A stretch of 36,304 nucleotides of DNA, taken from contig CAYOIN010000010.1 of NCBI GenBank assembly GCA_964404095.1, forward strand, positions 1-36,304, read 5' to 3'. This stretch comes from CAZLQR01 sp964404095. GTDB taxonomy: Bacteria > Patescibacteriota > Microgenomatia > UBA1406 > GWC2-37-13. A program made the position numbers and the translations under genes. The notes below the pieces were generated by a model. It did not search any database, was not told the DNA's origin, and saw nothing but the letters and a program-made list of their open reading frames with translations. Positions within the stretch are counted from its first letter, which is position 1; each line of letters starts with the position of its first letter. Shown here piece after piece: positions 7,818 to 16,393 of the stretch.

Positions 7818-8239
7818 AGAAAGAGGTAATCATTGCGATCGTGTTTGGTGTCGGGCTTGGACTCACGGTTGCATTTTTCATGGTCCGACAGATCAGAACA
7901 ATGGAGCTGGGATCAGGCTCTCAGATAAAAACAAATACCGGAAAGGTGAAGCTTGCAAACGTACTTCAGAATGCACAAAACCTTGAAATTGCCGCACCCG
8001 CCTCAGATGCCGTGGTTGATCAAAGTAGCATCCAGATCAAAGGGAAAGGAGAGCCGGGGTCACTGCTTGTTATTCAGTCGGTTGCCAAGGAAGCAGTTGA
8101 GAAGCTAAAGAAAGCAGAGTTTTCGGTAACCGTGCCACTGATCGTCGGAGAAAACATTATCTCAATAACGATGTATCCGGAAGATAAAACAGTTCGCACG
8201 CAAACGAAGGTTATTCGAGTATTCAATCTATCAAAATGA
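7814..8239 (+). CDS. Membrane-anchored protein with a bacterial Ig-like (glucodextranase-B-type) domain
   Basis: The 141-residue protein has an N-terminal membrane helix (about 5-24) and an external part. After a linker, residues 55-140 read as a beta-sandwich: LEIAAPASDAVVDQSSIQIKGKG, then EFSVTVPLIVGENIISITMY, and a last strand VRTQTKVIRV. This pattern (external threat or linkage loop, G-x-G, closing 'GEN-I-I-I') is that of the small Ig-like domains found on cell-surface proteins, close to the glucodextranase domain B type. It is probably a surface or envelope protein with a binding or structural role. It is coupled to nnrD by an ATGA overlap and to the next gene by another (8236-8239). Confidence 0.75.
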   Translation: MKKEVIIAIVFGVGLGLTVAFFMVRQIRTMELGSGSQIKTNTGKVKLANVLQNAQNLEIAAPASDAVVDQSSIQIKGKGEPGSLLVIQSVAKEAVEKLKKAEFSVTVPLIVGENIISITMYPEDKTVRTQTKVIRVFNLSK

Positions 8240-8952
8240 ACATCATTTCACGCGGCGTAATATACATCATCATTTTTGTACTGTTTTCTCTGCAGGTGAG
8301 TGCACAGACTCCAACAGAGGCGGACACCGATGGTGCAGTAGCAGCAACATCATCTTCCGGAATCTCAAAAGAGGTAGAAAAGCTCAAGTCTAATCTCATC
8401 AATAAAGTCGCACAGATACAAAAAAAGGAACTCCGTGTAGTGTCCGGCAAGGTTACCGACCTCACAAAAACATCTATGAAGATCCTCTCTGACGATGCAA
8501 CCGCATACACCGTTACCCTCGATGATGTTGTGACCAAGTACCATTCGCTCTCATCCGGATCACAGAAAGATTTGGAGCGAACAGATCTTGAGGAAAATGA
8601 TTATGTAATCGTGGCAGGTATCGTGAACGATACCAAGGTAACCGCGAATACCGTATACGTTGACTCTCATGTTCTGGTCGGTGTAGGTAGTATCACGACC
8701 GTGGATAAGAATGATTTCTCAATCAATATCACAAGTACCGATCGAGAGAAGTATACTGCCGATATCGAGACCGGAACAAAAATTCTCCTGCTCGATAGTA
8801 AGACGCTCGCACTTGAAACAGCTGGATTTTCGAAGATTAAGGAAGGGGATTCGGTGCACTACATTCTCAAGGTAACCGGAAAGGAAACCGTAAAGAATCG
8901 TCACTCAGCCCAAAAACTACTCATCATCCCACAGGAATTCTTCATGAAGTAA
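8236..8952 (+). CDS. Secreted protein with two tandem beta-barrel-like repeats (DUF5666-like)
   Basis: The 238 residues start with a signal peptide (hydrophobic stretch at about 6-23, likely cleavage after VSA-Q). A Ser/Thr-rich and then helical segment runs to about 65. Two repeated units follow, each with a 'G-K/S-V/I-T' strand, a polar strand, a valine-rich strand and 'D-Y/S-V' before the last strand (about 70-135 and 140-225: LEENDYVIVAGIV and IKEGDSVHYILKVTG). That layout resembles DUF5666/OB-like extracellular modules. The resemblance is my reading and has not been tested by a search. It is the third gene of an nnrD-envelope-envelope string with 4-base overlaps and is followed by secA with its own promoter. 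Confidence 0.65.
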   Translation: MNIISRGVIYIIIFVLFSLQVSAQTPTEADTDGAVAATSSSGISKEVEKLKSNLINKVAQIQKKELRVVSGKVTDLTKTSMKILSDDATAYTVTLDDVVTKYHSLSSGSQKDLERTDLEENDYVIVAGIVNDTKVTANTVYVDSHVLVGVGSITTVDKNDFSINITSTDREKYTADIETGTKILLLDSKTLALETAGFSKIKEGDSVHYILKVTGKETVKNRHSAQKLLIIPQEFFMK

Positions 8953-8984
8953 GCGGAGTGGCTGAATTTGTTCGCGGATATCGG

Positions 8985-8990
8985 TATAAT
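8985..8990 (+). promoter_or_regulatory. -10 element of secA
   Basis: TATAAT inside CGGATATCGGTATAATAAC (8975-8993), nearly identical to the promoter string at 7748-7766. The ATG at 9020 lies 29 bases downstream, so this mRNA would have a short leader of about 22 bases, with no Shine-Dalgarno sequence. Confidence 0.65.
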
Positions 8991-9019
8991 AACAGTGATA
9001 CAGTTCCTCATACGTTGAC

Positions 9020-11713
9020 ATGCTAAATCTATTTAAAAAGCTTCTTGATTTTAATCAAAAACAGATCGATGAATACCGAGTCATAGTTGAGGAGATCAAC
9101 GCGCTTGAGGATAAAGCGAGAAAACTCCGTGACACCGACTTCAGGAAAGAAACCGAGTCGCTGAAGAAAAAAATTGGAGATGGATCAAAGGAACGCATGA
9201 AGGCCGTTCGACCGTGGGCATTCGCTCTCGTGAGAGAGGCTGCGAGACGAACGCTCGGACTTCGGCATTATGACGTGCAACTCATCGCCGGACTTGGCCT
9301 CACCGATGGTAAGATCACCGAGCAGAAGACCGGTGAAGGAAAAACCTTGTCTGCTACAACCGCACTGTATCTCCACGCGCTTGCTGGAAAGGGTGCACAC
9401 CTCGTGACGGTGAATGACTATCTCGCACGTCGAGATGCGGGTTGGATGGGAGGAGTGTTCCATTTTCTCGGACTCTCAACATCTGCGATGATCTCAGATC
9501 AATCGTTTATTTTTGACCCAGCATATACCAATACCGAGACCGGCGATTGGCGACTCCAACATCTCAAACCCGTCTCACGCAGAGATGCGTATCATGCCGA
9601 TGTTACCTATGGTATCAACAGCGAGTTTGGGTTCGACTATCTTCGCGACAATATGGTTCTGGATGCGCCGGAAATGAGACAGCGCGGATTTCAGTTCGCC
9701 ATTATCGATGAGGCCGACTCTGTCTTGATCGATGAGGCGAGAACGCCACATATCATCTCTGCGCCAAACGATGACGACACCTCCCGTTACTATACCTACG
9801 CACAGGTTATGAAGAAACTCTCACCGGAGGATTATGTTGTCGATGAGAAAGAACGATCTGCAAATTTAACCGAGCGAGGGCTGGGAAAGGTCGAGAAGCT
9901 CTTGGGGGTTCAGAACCTCTACGAAAAGGACTTCGAAGCGGTCTATCATCTTGAAGCAGCGCTCAAAGCAGAGACGTTATTTAAGCGGGAGAAGGACTAT
10001 ATTGTCAAAGACGGGGAGATCATCATCGTTGATGAATTTACTGGACGTCTGCAGTACGGGAGACGCTGGTCTGAAGGAATTCACCAAGCTGTCGAGGCGA
10101 AAGAAGGAGTCGAGATTAAGCAAGAGTCGAGAACACTTGCCACCATTTCTCTACAAAACTATTTCAGAAAGTATGCAGTGCTCGCAGGGATGACCGGAAC
10201 CGCCGCTACCGAGGCAGAAGAGTTTCACAAGATTTACAACTGCGACGTGCTTGTCGTGCCAACGCATAATAAACTTGTCCGAAAAGATGAGGCGGATCTC
10301 ATCTATAAATCAGAGGTCGGCAAGTTCAAGGCAGTAGTTGAGGAGGTCGCAGCGGTATACAAGACCGGTCGACCGGTACTCATCGGGACGACCTCAATCG
10401 AGAAGAACGAACTGCTCTCGCGATTGCTCACTCAGCGCAACATTCCCCACAATGTGCTCAATGCAAAGAATCATGAACAGGAAGCACGGATCATCTCCGA
10501 GGCAGGGAAGCTCCATGCGGTAACTGTCGCAACAAACATGGCGGGACGTGGCGTTGACATCATACTCGGAGGGGAACCAGATGCGAAGCCAAAAACAAAA
10601 GGAAAGGATCCCAAGAAGCACTGGGAAGAGGAACATCAAAAAGTACTTGCGCTGGGTGGACTCTACATCATCGGTACCGAGCGACATGAGTCGAGGCGTA
10701 TCGACAATCAGCTTCGTGGTCGTGCGGGACGACAAGGGGATCCTGGAGAGTCTCGATTTTTTGTATCTCTCGAGGACGACCTTATGCGAATCTTCGGTGG
10801 TGAGCAGATTGCTCGCATGATGAACTTTTTCAATCTCCCCGAAGATCAACCACTCTCCCACTCGATGGTTACCCGCGCGATCGAGCAGGCTCAGGTCAAG
10901 GTCGAAGGTCGGAACTTTGATATCCGCAAGAATACCGTGGAGTATGATGATGTTCTCAATAGACAACGAGAGATTGTCTACGATCTTCGACGAAACATTC
11001 TCCTGCAAGCAGATGAGGATATAAAGGGATTCCGAGAAACCGTGATGAAGGTGCTCCATGAGCAGATTGAAGCCCAGACGAATATGATCCAGTATGACAC
11101 CAGCGTCGAGGTGCAGGAGATGAATAAGACGGTGCTCCAAGAGCTCGCACTGCTCCTTCCCATTCAGTCGCAAAAGATGTTGCAGATGATCGAAGATCAG
11201 GACCAGACCGGTCTTCGTGATTATGCGATGGGTTTGGTGAAAAAAGAGTATGATCGAAAGGAGAAGGAGGTGGGTTCTGAAATTTGGAGAAACGTGGTAC
11301 GGTTTATTTTCCTCACCGTCATCGACACGCATTTTTCACAACATCTCCGATCGATCGATGATTTGCGGGAGGGCATTGGCCTCAGAGGGTATAGTGGTAT
11401 TAAGCCGATTGTGGAATACCAGAATGAAGCATTCTCGCTGTTTGAACGTCTCATTCGTGGAATGTACTTTGAAGCCGCACGAAGAATTTTTACGGTGCAG
11501 GTAGAGGCACAGGCACCGCTTAATAAACCCAAAGAGCAGCCACTCGTGCTCTCTGCGGGAGGAAGTGGTGAGCAGTTTCGAGAACCAGAATCTAAGCCTA
11601 CAAAGAAGGCATCGCCGAACGTAAAGAAGCCGACGCAGAAGAAGATTGGTCGTAACGATCCCTGCTGGTGTGGGAGCGGAAAAAAGTACAAAAAATGCCA
11701 CTTCCCGAACTAA
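9020..11713 (+). CDS. secA: Preprotein translocase ATPase SecA
   Basis: The motor that drives unfolded proteins through SecYEG. At 897 residues it is full length. NBD1 has TGEGKTL (Walker A, GEGKT at 105-109) and FAIIDEADSVLIDEARTP (DEAD at 230-233). The preprotein cross-linking part follows, with VDEFTGRLQYGRRW. NBD2 has ATNMAGRGVDI and RIDNQLRGRAGRQGDPG. The helical scaffold and wing contain VEYDDVLNRQR and GLRGY. A Lys/Pro-rich linker leads to a C-terminal SEC-C zinc knuckle, C882-x-C884-x8-C893-H894, which binds SecB-like partners or phospholipid. Position next to envelope genes fits its role. The gene has its own promoter. Confidence 0.98.
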   Translation: MLNLFKKLLDFNQKQIDEYRVIVEEINALEDKARKLRDTDFRKETESLKKKIGDGSKERMKAVRPWAFALVREAARRTLGLRHYDVQLIAGLGLTDGKITEQKTGEGKTLSATTALYLHALAGKGAHLVTVNDYLARRDAGWMGGVFHFLGLSTSAMISDQSFIFDPAYTNTETGDWRLQHLKPVSRRDAYHADVTYGINSEFGFDYLRDNMVLDAPEMRQRGFQFAIIDEADSVLIDEARTPHIISAPNDDDTSRYYTYAQVMKKLSPEDYVVDEKERSANLTERGLGKVEKLLGVQNLYEKDFEAVYHLEAALKAETLFKREKDYIVKDGEIIIVDEFTGRLQYGRRWSEGIHQAVEAKEGVEIKQESRTLATISLQNYFRKYAVLAGMTGTAATEAEEFHKIYNCDVLVVPTHNKLVRKDEADLIYKSEVGKFKAVVEEVAAVYKTGRPVLIGTTSIEKNELLSRLLTQRNIPHNVLNAKNHEQEARIISEAGKLHAVTVATNMAGRGVDIILGGEPDAKPKTKGKDPKKHWEEEHQKVLALGGLYIIGTERHESRRIDNQLRGRAGRQGDPGESRFFVSLEDDLMRIFGGEQIARMMNFFNLPEDQPLSHSMVTRAIEQAQVKVEGRNFDIRKNTVEYDDVLNRQREIVYDLRRNILLQADEDIKGFRETVMKVLHEQIEAQTNMIQYDTSVEVQEMNKTVLQELALLLPIQSQKMLQMIEDQDQTGLRDYAMGLVKKEYDRKEKEVGSEIWRNVVRFIFLTVIDTHFSQHLRSIDDLREGIGLRGYSGIKPIVEYQNEAFSLFERLIRGMYFEAARRIFTVQVEAQAPLNKPKEQPLVLSAGGSGEQFREPESKPTKKASPNVKKPTQKKIGRNDPCWCGSGKKYKKCHFPN

Positions 11714-11735
11714 TCTATTTTTTTGCGTTCTGCGC

Positions 11736-11741
11736 TATAAT
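11736..11741 (+). promoter_or_regulatory. -10 element of the 119-residue gene
   Basis: TATAAT ending 9 bases before the ATG at 11751, immediately after the secA stop. It also fixes the start of the next gene, because longer in-frame starts lie upstream of the promoter. Confidence 0.6.
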
Positions 11742-11750
11742 AGGCTCCGT

Positions 11751-12110
11751 ATGGCAACGACCGAGATTACTCCGAACCTCCGAGCTAAGGAGCAACGAAT
11801 TCGATATCAACAGATTCGGAATCTTGCTGATGCCTTCAAGCGTCAGATTCTTCACGCACATCTTGGGATTGTTTCACCTCGGATAGAGATTATTGCTATC
11901 ACCGAGCCACACTGTAAAGATGGTCGGCCGTGTGGAGTGGTTGATGTCTGGCAGATGTATTATCGTGATAACGAAGGGAATACATGTTTTACGCGACTCG
12001 AAGAACTTCATGGAGTACCGCAGGAAGGCGATGGCTTCATTTCTATGACCTTTCAAGGACCTACGAGGAGTATGACCTTCAACCGCTTTGGTGATCGGGA
12101 GGATCGTTAG
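11751..12110 (+). CDS. Hypothetical protein (119 aa) after secA
   Basis: I recognise no family. The protein is soluble, with a basic helical N-terminus (RAKEQRIRYQQIRNLADAFKRQ) and a C-terminal half rich in beta strands (RIEIIAITEPH, then GVVDVWQMYYRD). Two cysteines in HCKDGRPCG are spaced C-x5-C. The frame is open further upstream, into the secA 3' end in another frame. The ATG at 11751 is preferred because a TATAAT lies 9 bases before it. Its TAG stop shares bases with the TAA stop of convergent pyrE (12107-12110). Confidence 0.7.
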   Translation: MATTEITPNLRAKEQRIRYQQIRNLADAFKRQILHAHLGIVSPRIEIIAITEPHCKDGRPCGVVDVWQMYYRDNEGNTCFTRLEELHGVPQEGDGFISMTFQGPTRSMTFNRFGDREDR

Positions 12111-12859
12111 TTGGTGAGACCGAGATAATCGACCACGTGCTCGTACCGATCAGCCGTTAGTCTGCCGGTTCTGAGACCAAAGTCAAGAAGCTGTTTGATG
12201 GTGAATGCAGCTCTGAGGGTGTATCCTGCTTCGGCGAGTTGTTCTTTTGCTCCTTGGAGTCGGTCGACTAAGACCACAATGTCGGTAATCTCAAATCCCA
12301 TTGCTTCAGCCGCTTTCGCAGCCTCGAGCTTCGTATCGCCGCCGGTAGCAAGATCATCAACAATTCTCAACTTTCGGCCGGTATAGTCTTGTTCACCTCC
12401 AATGATTCTACGCTTACCCGAGCCATCATTAGCCTCTTCTTTCGCGAAGATATCGACCACCGGAATACCAGAATGATCAGAGTACGCTTGTGCAAGCGGG
12501 ATACCAGCCTTGGGAATACCGGCGCAGTAATCAGGTCGGTCGGTTGTCATAATTTCAGAGGTCACCACGCCGTACTGTTCGAGTACGTCTGCTGGGAGAT
12601 TGCGAATGTTGATGTAGATTGGTGAGAGTGGCGCTCCGGGGTCGGTGTCGTGTTTCTTGATTGCGAACTCTTCATCGGTGACCGGAAAATCGATAATACT
12701 CATCTCCCGCTCGACCTTGTAAAACTCGAAGCCGCCATTCGGGAGGGTTCGTCTCCGATTCACCGGAGCGACTGTTTTTCTATCGTAGAACATTCCGGCA
12801 AGCTTCTCCTGTGCGGGAGACATGCCTTCGGGAGAAAGTTTTTGTTTGGCTTCTGTCAT
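12107..12859 (-). CDS. pyrE: Orotate phosphoribosyltransferase-like protein
   Basis: A type I phosphoribosyltransferase. Joining orotate to PRPP to make OMP is the most likely reaction. The PRPP loop is RIVDDLATGGDTK, with IVDDLATGG at 166-174. The region around residues 138-155 (AKEEANDGSGKRRIIGG) fits the flexible catalytic loop of OPRT enzymes. GIPKAGIPLAQAY at about 114-126 forms the substrate-side strand and helix. At 250 residues it is longer than the usual 210 because of an N-terminal extension of about 50 residues. pyrF and a DHODH-like gene in the same window support an orotate role, but a purine PRTase cannot be excluded from motifs alone. A very good promoter lies just upstream. 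Confidence 0.8.
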   Translation of the reverse strand: MTEAKQKLSPEGMSPAQEKLAGMFYDRKTVAPVNRRRTLPNGGFEFYKVEREMSIIDFPVTDEEFAIKKHDTDPGAPLSPIYINIRNLPADVLEQYGVVTSEIMTTDRPDYCAGIPKAGIPLAQAYSDHSGIPVVDIFAKEEANDGSGKRRIIGGEQDYTGRKLRIVDDLATGGDTKLEAAKAAEAMGFEITDIVVLVDRLQGAKEQLAEAGYTLRAAFTIKQLLDFGLRTGRLTADRYEHVVDYLGLTN

Positions 12860-12871
12860 AGTATGTTCATC

Positions 12872-12899
12872 ATTATAGTACGCGTTTTTGTATGGTCAA
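12872..12899 (-). promoter_or_regulatory. Promoter of pyrE
   Basis: On the minus strand: TTGACC (12894-12899), a 16-base spacer, TATAAT (12872-12877), then 12 bases to the ATG. The predicted leader is about 6 bases and contains no Shine-Dalgarno sequence. Confidence 0.8.
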
Positions 12900-12910
12900 T
12901 ACTATCTGCA

Positions 12911-14680
12911 TTACCACGACGATTCTTCGATTCGTTCAACGGTCTCACCGCCGAGGAACCGCGACTTCATTGTTTCCCCTCGTCGCCCAAAAATAAATCG
13001 ACGACGAGCATGTGTGATGTAGAGTTTTTTTCGAGCACGAGTAATGCCCACATAGAACAGTCGTCGTTCCTCCTCAAGTTGGAAAAGGTCATCTACCGAA
13101 CGTGAATGGGGGAGGAGTCCTTCTTCAAGTCCAACGATCCATACATAGTCAAACTCAAGCCCTTTTGCTTGGTGGAGCGTCATGAGACTGACACCAGATA
13201 CTGCATGTTTCTCGACGTGCTTCTGTTTTTCTTGTTCTGAATACTCAGATTCAACTAATGCAATCTGCTCAAGAAACTCGATAATCTGCGGGAAGCGGAG
13301 CGCAACCGACTTTAACTCTTTGATATTTTCGAGTCTGCTGTAATCTTCGGGGTCATTGACGTTATAGAGTTCAAGATACCCGGTCGTATTGAAGATCTGC
13401 TCCATCAGTTCTGCGGATGGAATATCCTTCACGCGATCCTTAATCTCAAGAAACAGAACCTGAAGTTTCTTGTACCTCGTTTTACCGATCTTTTGCGCCC
13501 GCTCAACGGCAAGTTCATCTGTCGGATTTACCAAGCATCTGAGGTAGGCGAGCACATCCTTCACCTCTTTCCGTTCGTAGAACCGTGTCCCCCCAATGAG
13601 TACGTACGGAACCGATTCATGCAGGAATGTTTCTTCGATGATGCGCGACTGTGCATTGGTTCGGTAGAGTACTCCGAGAGTTGCATCGGGGTCCATCCGC
13701 ATACAGCGCTTAATCTCATCAATCACAAAAAATGATTCGTCCTGTTCGTCGAACGCCTCGTACACAATAACCTCTTCTCCCGTTTTGGATGTAGCTCGCA
13801 ACTGAAGAATGGGGTGCGTTGTGTTCTGTGAAATAATGCTGTACGCATAGTCGAGAATTTGTTGGGTTGAACGATAATTCTGTTCGAGATAGAACTCTTT
13901 GCAGTCTTTGAAGTCTATCTTAAACTTTTCTAAGTTTCGAATATCGGCACCACGCCACGAATAAATACTCTGTGAAAAATCACCGACAACGGTAATGTTC
14001 TGTGCAGATCCAGCGAGTAGCCGAGCTATCTGATACTGTGCGGTATTGGTGTCCTGAAATTCATCAATGAGAATGTGAGTATACCGCCGCTGGTACTTGA
14101 GCCGAACCGATTCGGTATGGTTCAACAGTTGCTGAGCAAGCACCAGGAGATCGTCAAAGTCGACTGCATTGTTGTTCTGCAGCTTTTTCTGATACTGCTC
14201 ATATACATCCGCTACTACCTCGGCTGAGTAGTCTGAGAATATCGATCGATACCGATCATGAGTGATGAGTTCATTTTTGGCAGTGGATATGCGATTCAGG
14301 AAGTAGCCAGGACTAAACTGGGTATGCATTTTTTTGATAATCGATTTCACCAGCTGGAGCTGCTCTGATTCGTCATAGATTACAAAATCTGGCGACAGAC
14401 CAACAACATCGCCATCGATACGAAGCATACGGGCACAGAAGGCGTGAAAGGTACCGATGAATCCAAGTTTTACCGAGCCCATTCTTTTTTTCATTTCATG
14501 AGCTGCCTTATTCGTAAAGGTAATCATCAGAATATGTTGCGGAGTGACCGAGGCATGCTCGATCATGTACAGGACCTTTTGAATCAGTACTCTTGTCTTA
14601 CCCGAACCAGCTCCCGCAAGGATCACCGAAGGTCCTGATACCTGCTGGACTGCGAGTTGTTGTTCTTTGTTCAGTTGCAT
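12911..14680 (-). CDS. uvrD: UvrD/PcrA-type DNA helicase
   Basis: An SF1A 3'-5' helicase, expected to act in nucleotide excision and mismatch repair and in clearing proteins from DNA. Motifs run in order: Q motif LNKEQQLAV; Walker A AGAGSGKT at 22-29; motif Ia ITFTNKAAHEMK; Walker B LIDEFQD with DEFQD at 206-210; motif III GDFSQSIYSWRGAD; motif IV EQNYRS; motif V VSLMTLHQAKGLEFDYV; motif VI RRLFYVGITRAR. The length is 589 residues against roughly 720 for E. coli UvrD; the missing part is the C-terminal tail after domain 2A, which in relatives binds RNA polymerase. Which member of the UvrD/PcrA/Rep group it is cannot be told from motifs. A TATCAT lies 8 bases before the ATG. Confidence 0.93.
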   Translation of the reverse strand: MQLNKEQQLAVQQVSGPSVILAGAGSGKTRVLIQKVLYMIEHASVTPQHILMITFTNKAAHEMKKRMGSVKLGFIGTFHAFCARMLRIDGDVVGLSPDFVIYDESEQLQLVKSIIKKMHTQFSPGYFLNRISTAKNELITHDRYRSIFSDYSAEVVADVYEQYQKKLQNNNAVDFDDLLVLAQQLLNHTESVRLKYQRRYTHILIDEFQDTNTAQYQIARLLAGSAQNITVVGDFSQSIYSWRGADIRNLEKFKIDFKDCKEFYLEQNYRSTQQILDYAYSIISQNTTHPILQLRATSKTGEEVIVYEAFDEQDESFFVIDEIKRCMRMDPDATLGVLYRTNAQSRIIEETFLHESVPYVLIGGTRFYERKEVKDVLAYLRCLVNPTDELAVERAQKIGKTRYKKLQVLFLEIKDRVKDIPSAELMEQIFNTTGYLELYNVNDPEDYSRLENIKELKSVALRFPQIIEFLEQIALVESEYSEQEKQKHVEKHAVSGVSLMTLHQAKGLEFDYVWIVGLEEGLLPHSRSVDDLFQLEEERRLFYVGITRARKKLYITHARRRFIFGRRGETMKSRFLGGETVERIEESSW

Positions 14681-14688
14681 GATCTATA

Positions 14689-14694
14689 ATGATA
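14689..14694 (-). promoter_or_regulatory. -10 element of uvrD
   Basis: TATCAT on the minus strand, 8 bases before the uvrD ATG (14680). It overlaps a plus-strand TATAAT (14685-14690) that may serve divergent tpiA with a leader of about 40 bases. Neither has a clear -35. Confidence 0.45.
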
Positions 14695-14737
14695 CTAGAT
14701 CGTGAGTCGGACAAAGATGGCTGTTTGAAGAGTCACT

Positions 14738-15376
14738 ATGAAGTATTTGATTGCTAACTTGAAGGCGCACCACTCGTTTCAAGAGATTCAGACATGGATC
14801 AGTACCTTTGTCAACGCATACAGTCCGCGTGAAGGATGGGTGATCGGCATTGCTCCATCCTTTCCCCACCTCTCGTATGTTGCTTCACAGCTGAAGACCG
14901 TGCAGGGATGTGCCGTTGTCGCACAGTCGGTTTCGGAGGAGGCAGAGGGTAGTTTCACCGGTGAGGTCACTGCACGCGCACTTCGAGAACTTACATCATA
15001 CTGTATCGTCGGGCATAGCGAGCGACGTCAACGAGGTGAAGGTCCAGACCAGATCAAACGCAAACTTGAGCATCTTGCCAACGAGGGGATTCAGCCGATT
15101 CTCTGTATCGGTTCTGGTGAGGAGTATATTGATGGATACTCAGGAATCATTGCCTACGAACCTCCGACGCTCATCGGTACCGGCACCGTGGCAGATCTCG
15201 GAACGGTTTCAAAACTCCGAGCTGGAATTCCGCAGGTGTCTACGTTTATCTATGGAGCAAGTGTTGATGAGCATAACTGCGCTACATTTCTGAGCTCACC
15301 GGATATTGATGGTATGCTTGTTGGAACGGCATCGATCGACCCAAACCAGTTCCTAGCCATCGTTGCCAAACTATGA
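14738..15376 (+). CDS. tpiA: Triosephosphate isomerase, short archaeal-like form
   Basis: Interconverts glyceraldehyde 3-phosphate and dihydroxyacetone phosphate. Only 212 residues long, against about 250 for most bacterial enzymes. The catalytic residues are all present: K9 (ANLKAHHS, in place of the usual N-W-K), H93 in IVGHSERR, and E141 in AYEPPTLIGTG. The phosphate loop is YGASV, in place of YGGSV, and the end is DGMLVGTASID. The short length and the E-P-P-x-L-I-G-T-G form resemble archaeal TIMs. The stop overlaps the start of the LCP gene (15373-15376). Confidence 0.9.
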   Translation: MKYLIANLKAHHSFQEIQTWISTFVNAYSPREGWVIGIAPSFPHLSYVASQLKTVQGCAVVAQSVSEEAEGSFTGEVTARALRELTSYCIVGHSERRQRGEGPDQIKRKLEHLANEGIQPILCIGSGEEYIDGYSGIIAYEPPTLIGTGTVADLGTVSKLRAGIPQVSTFIYGASVDEHNCATFLSSPDIDGMLVGTASIDPNQFLAIVAKL

Positions 15377-16383
15377 GACATCTGCGGAAAAAGCGTTATT
15401 CTCTGAGCGTACTTCTAGCAATTCTCCTGCTCGGGCTATTTCTTGTCACCGCTCCGTACTACCGTTTCGCAGTGCAGGTACTCAAGGTCTCTCCCATACG
15501 ATCCCTCATCGGCTTTGGAGATCTAAAGATGATCAATGGACGAGTAAATATACTTGTCTTAGGAGTTCCGGGCGGCAACCATGATGGGCCACTCCTCTCA
15601 GACTCCATCACGGTGATGAACTACGATACGGCATCGAACACCGTCCGATCAATCGGCATTCCCCGCGATGTCTGGAGTGCAACTCTGAGAGATAAGATCA
15701 ACTCTGCCTATGCGTATGGTGAGGCGAAAAAGACCGGTGGTGGCTTACGACTCGCCAAGGCAGAGGTAGGGTCGATCATTGGTTTTCCTATTCAGTATGT
15801 TGTCGTCATTAACTTCCATCAGTTCACAAATCTCATCGATACAATCGGTGGGGTTGAGGTGATGGTTGAGCGATCGTTTACCGATAAGGAATTTCCGATC
15901 GAAGGAAAGGAGGACGACGAATGTGGTGGAGATCCTGAATTTCGATGTCGGTATAAGACCATATCCTTTACCAAAGGGAGAACAATGATGGATGGAAAGA
16001 CGGCGCTCGAGTTCGTTCGTTCTCGACATGCGGAAGGGACCGAGGGAAGCGATTTTGGGCGGAGTAAGCGACAGCAGATGGTGCTAGAGGCGATCAAAAA
16101 CAAAGTAGGCGGCATCGTTCTCTCGCTCCAGTTGGATAACATCGAGAAACTGTATCGAAGTATCGATCGGTTGATTGTTCGCGATATGACGAATCAACAA
16201 GCTGCGTACTTACTAAGAAATCTTGTCGTGAAGAGAAATTTGCAGCAGTCTACGACCGCGCTCCCAGAGCAGTTGTTTGTTGTGCCCGATTATGCCGAGT
16301 ATGACGGAAAGTATGTTCTTGTCCCGGAAGACGCTTCCTACTCAGCGCTCCATTCCTATGTGCGTCAGTTTTTGAAGCTATAA
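15373..16383 (+). CDS. LytR-CpsA-Psr (LCP) family glycopolymer transferase
   Basis: LCP proteins attach lipid-linked glycopolymers to peptidoglycan or surface proteins on the outer face of the membrane. The 336-residue protein has a basic N-terminus and one membrane helix (about 9-29), with the rest external. Family motifs are present: VNILVLGVPGG, SDSITVMNYD, RSIGIPRDVW, KINSAYAYG, and the late basic motif TALEFVRSRH followed by DFGRSKRQQMV, which contacts the pyrophosphate. A cysteine pair (C177 and C183, in ECGGDPEFRC) sits in an insertion before the last motif and could form a disulfide. It is coupled to tpiA by an ATGA overlap. Its acceptor glycan may come from the cluster at 22-27 kb. 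Confidence 0.92.
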   Translation: MRHLRKKRYSLSVLLAILLLGLFLVTAPYYRFAVQVLKVSPIRSLIGFGDLKMINGRVNILVLGVPGGNHDGPLLSDSITVMNYDTASNTVRSIGIPRDVWSATLRDKINSAYAYGEAKKTGGGLRLAKAEVGSIIGFPIQYVVVINFHQFTNLIDTIGGVEVMVERSFTDKEFPIEGKEDDECGGDPEFRCRYKTISFTKGRTMMDGKTALEFVRSRHAEGTEGSDFGRSKRQQMVLEAIKNKVGGIVLSLQLDNIEKLYRSIDRLIVRDMTNQQAAYLLRNLVVKRNLQQSTTALPEQLFVVPDYAEYDGKYVLVPEDASYSALHSYVRQFLKL

Positions 16384-16393
16384 ATCCACCTTC

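Noticed and set aside
10394..11332. Long minus-strand open frame (312 codons) opposite secA
   Set aside because: It lies wholly inside secA, has no recognisable domain, and reads as the complement of a conserved coding sequence.
11646..11750. Upstream extension of the 119-residue gene
   Set aside because: It would run through the SecA zinc-knuckle codons and over the gene's own TATAAT, so ATG 11751 is the better start.
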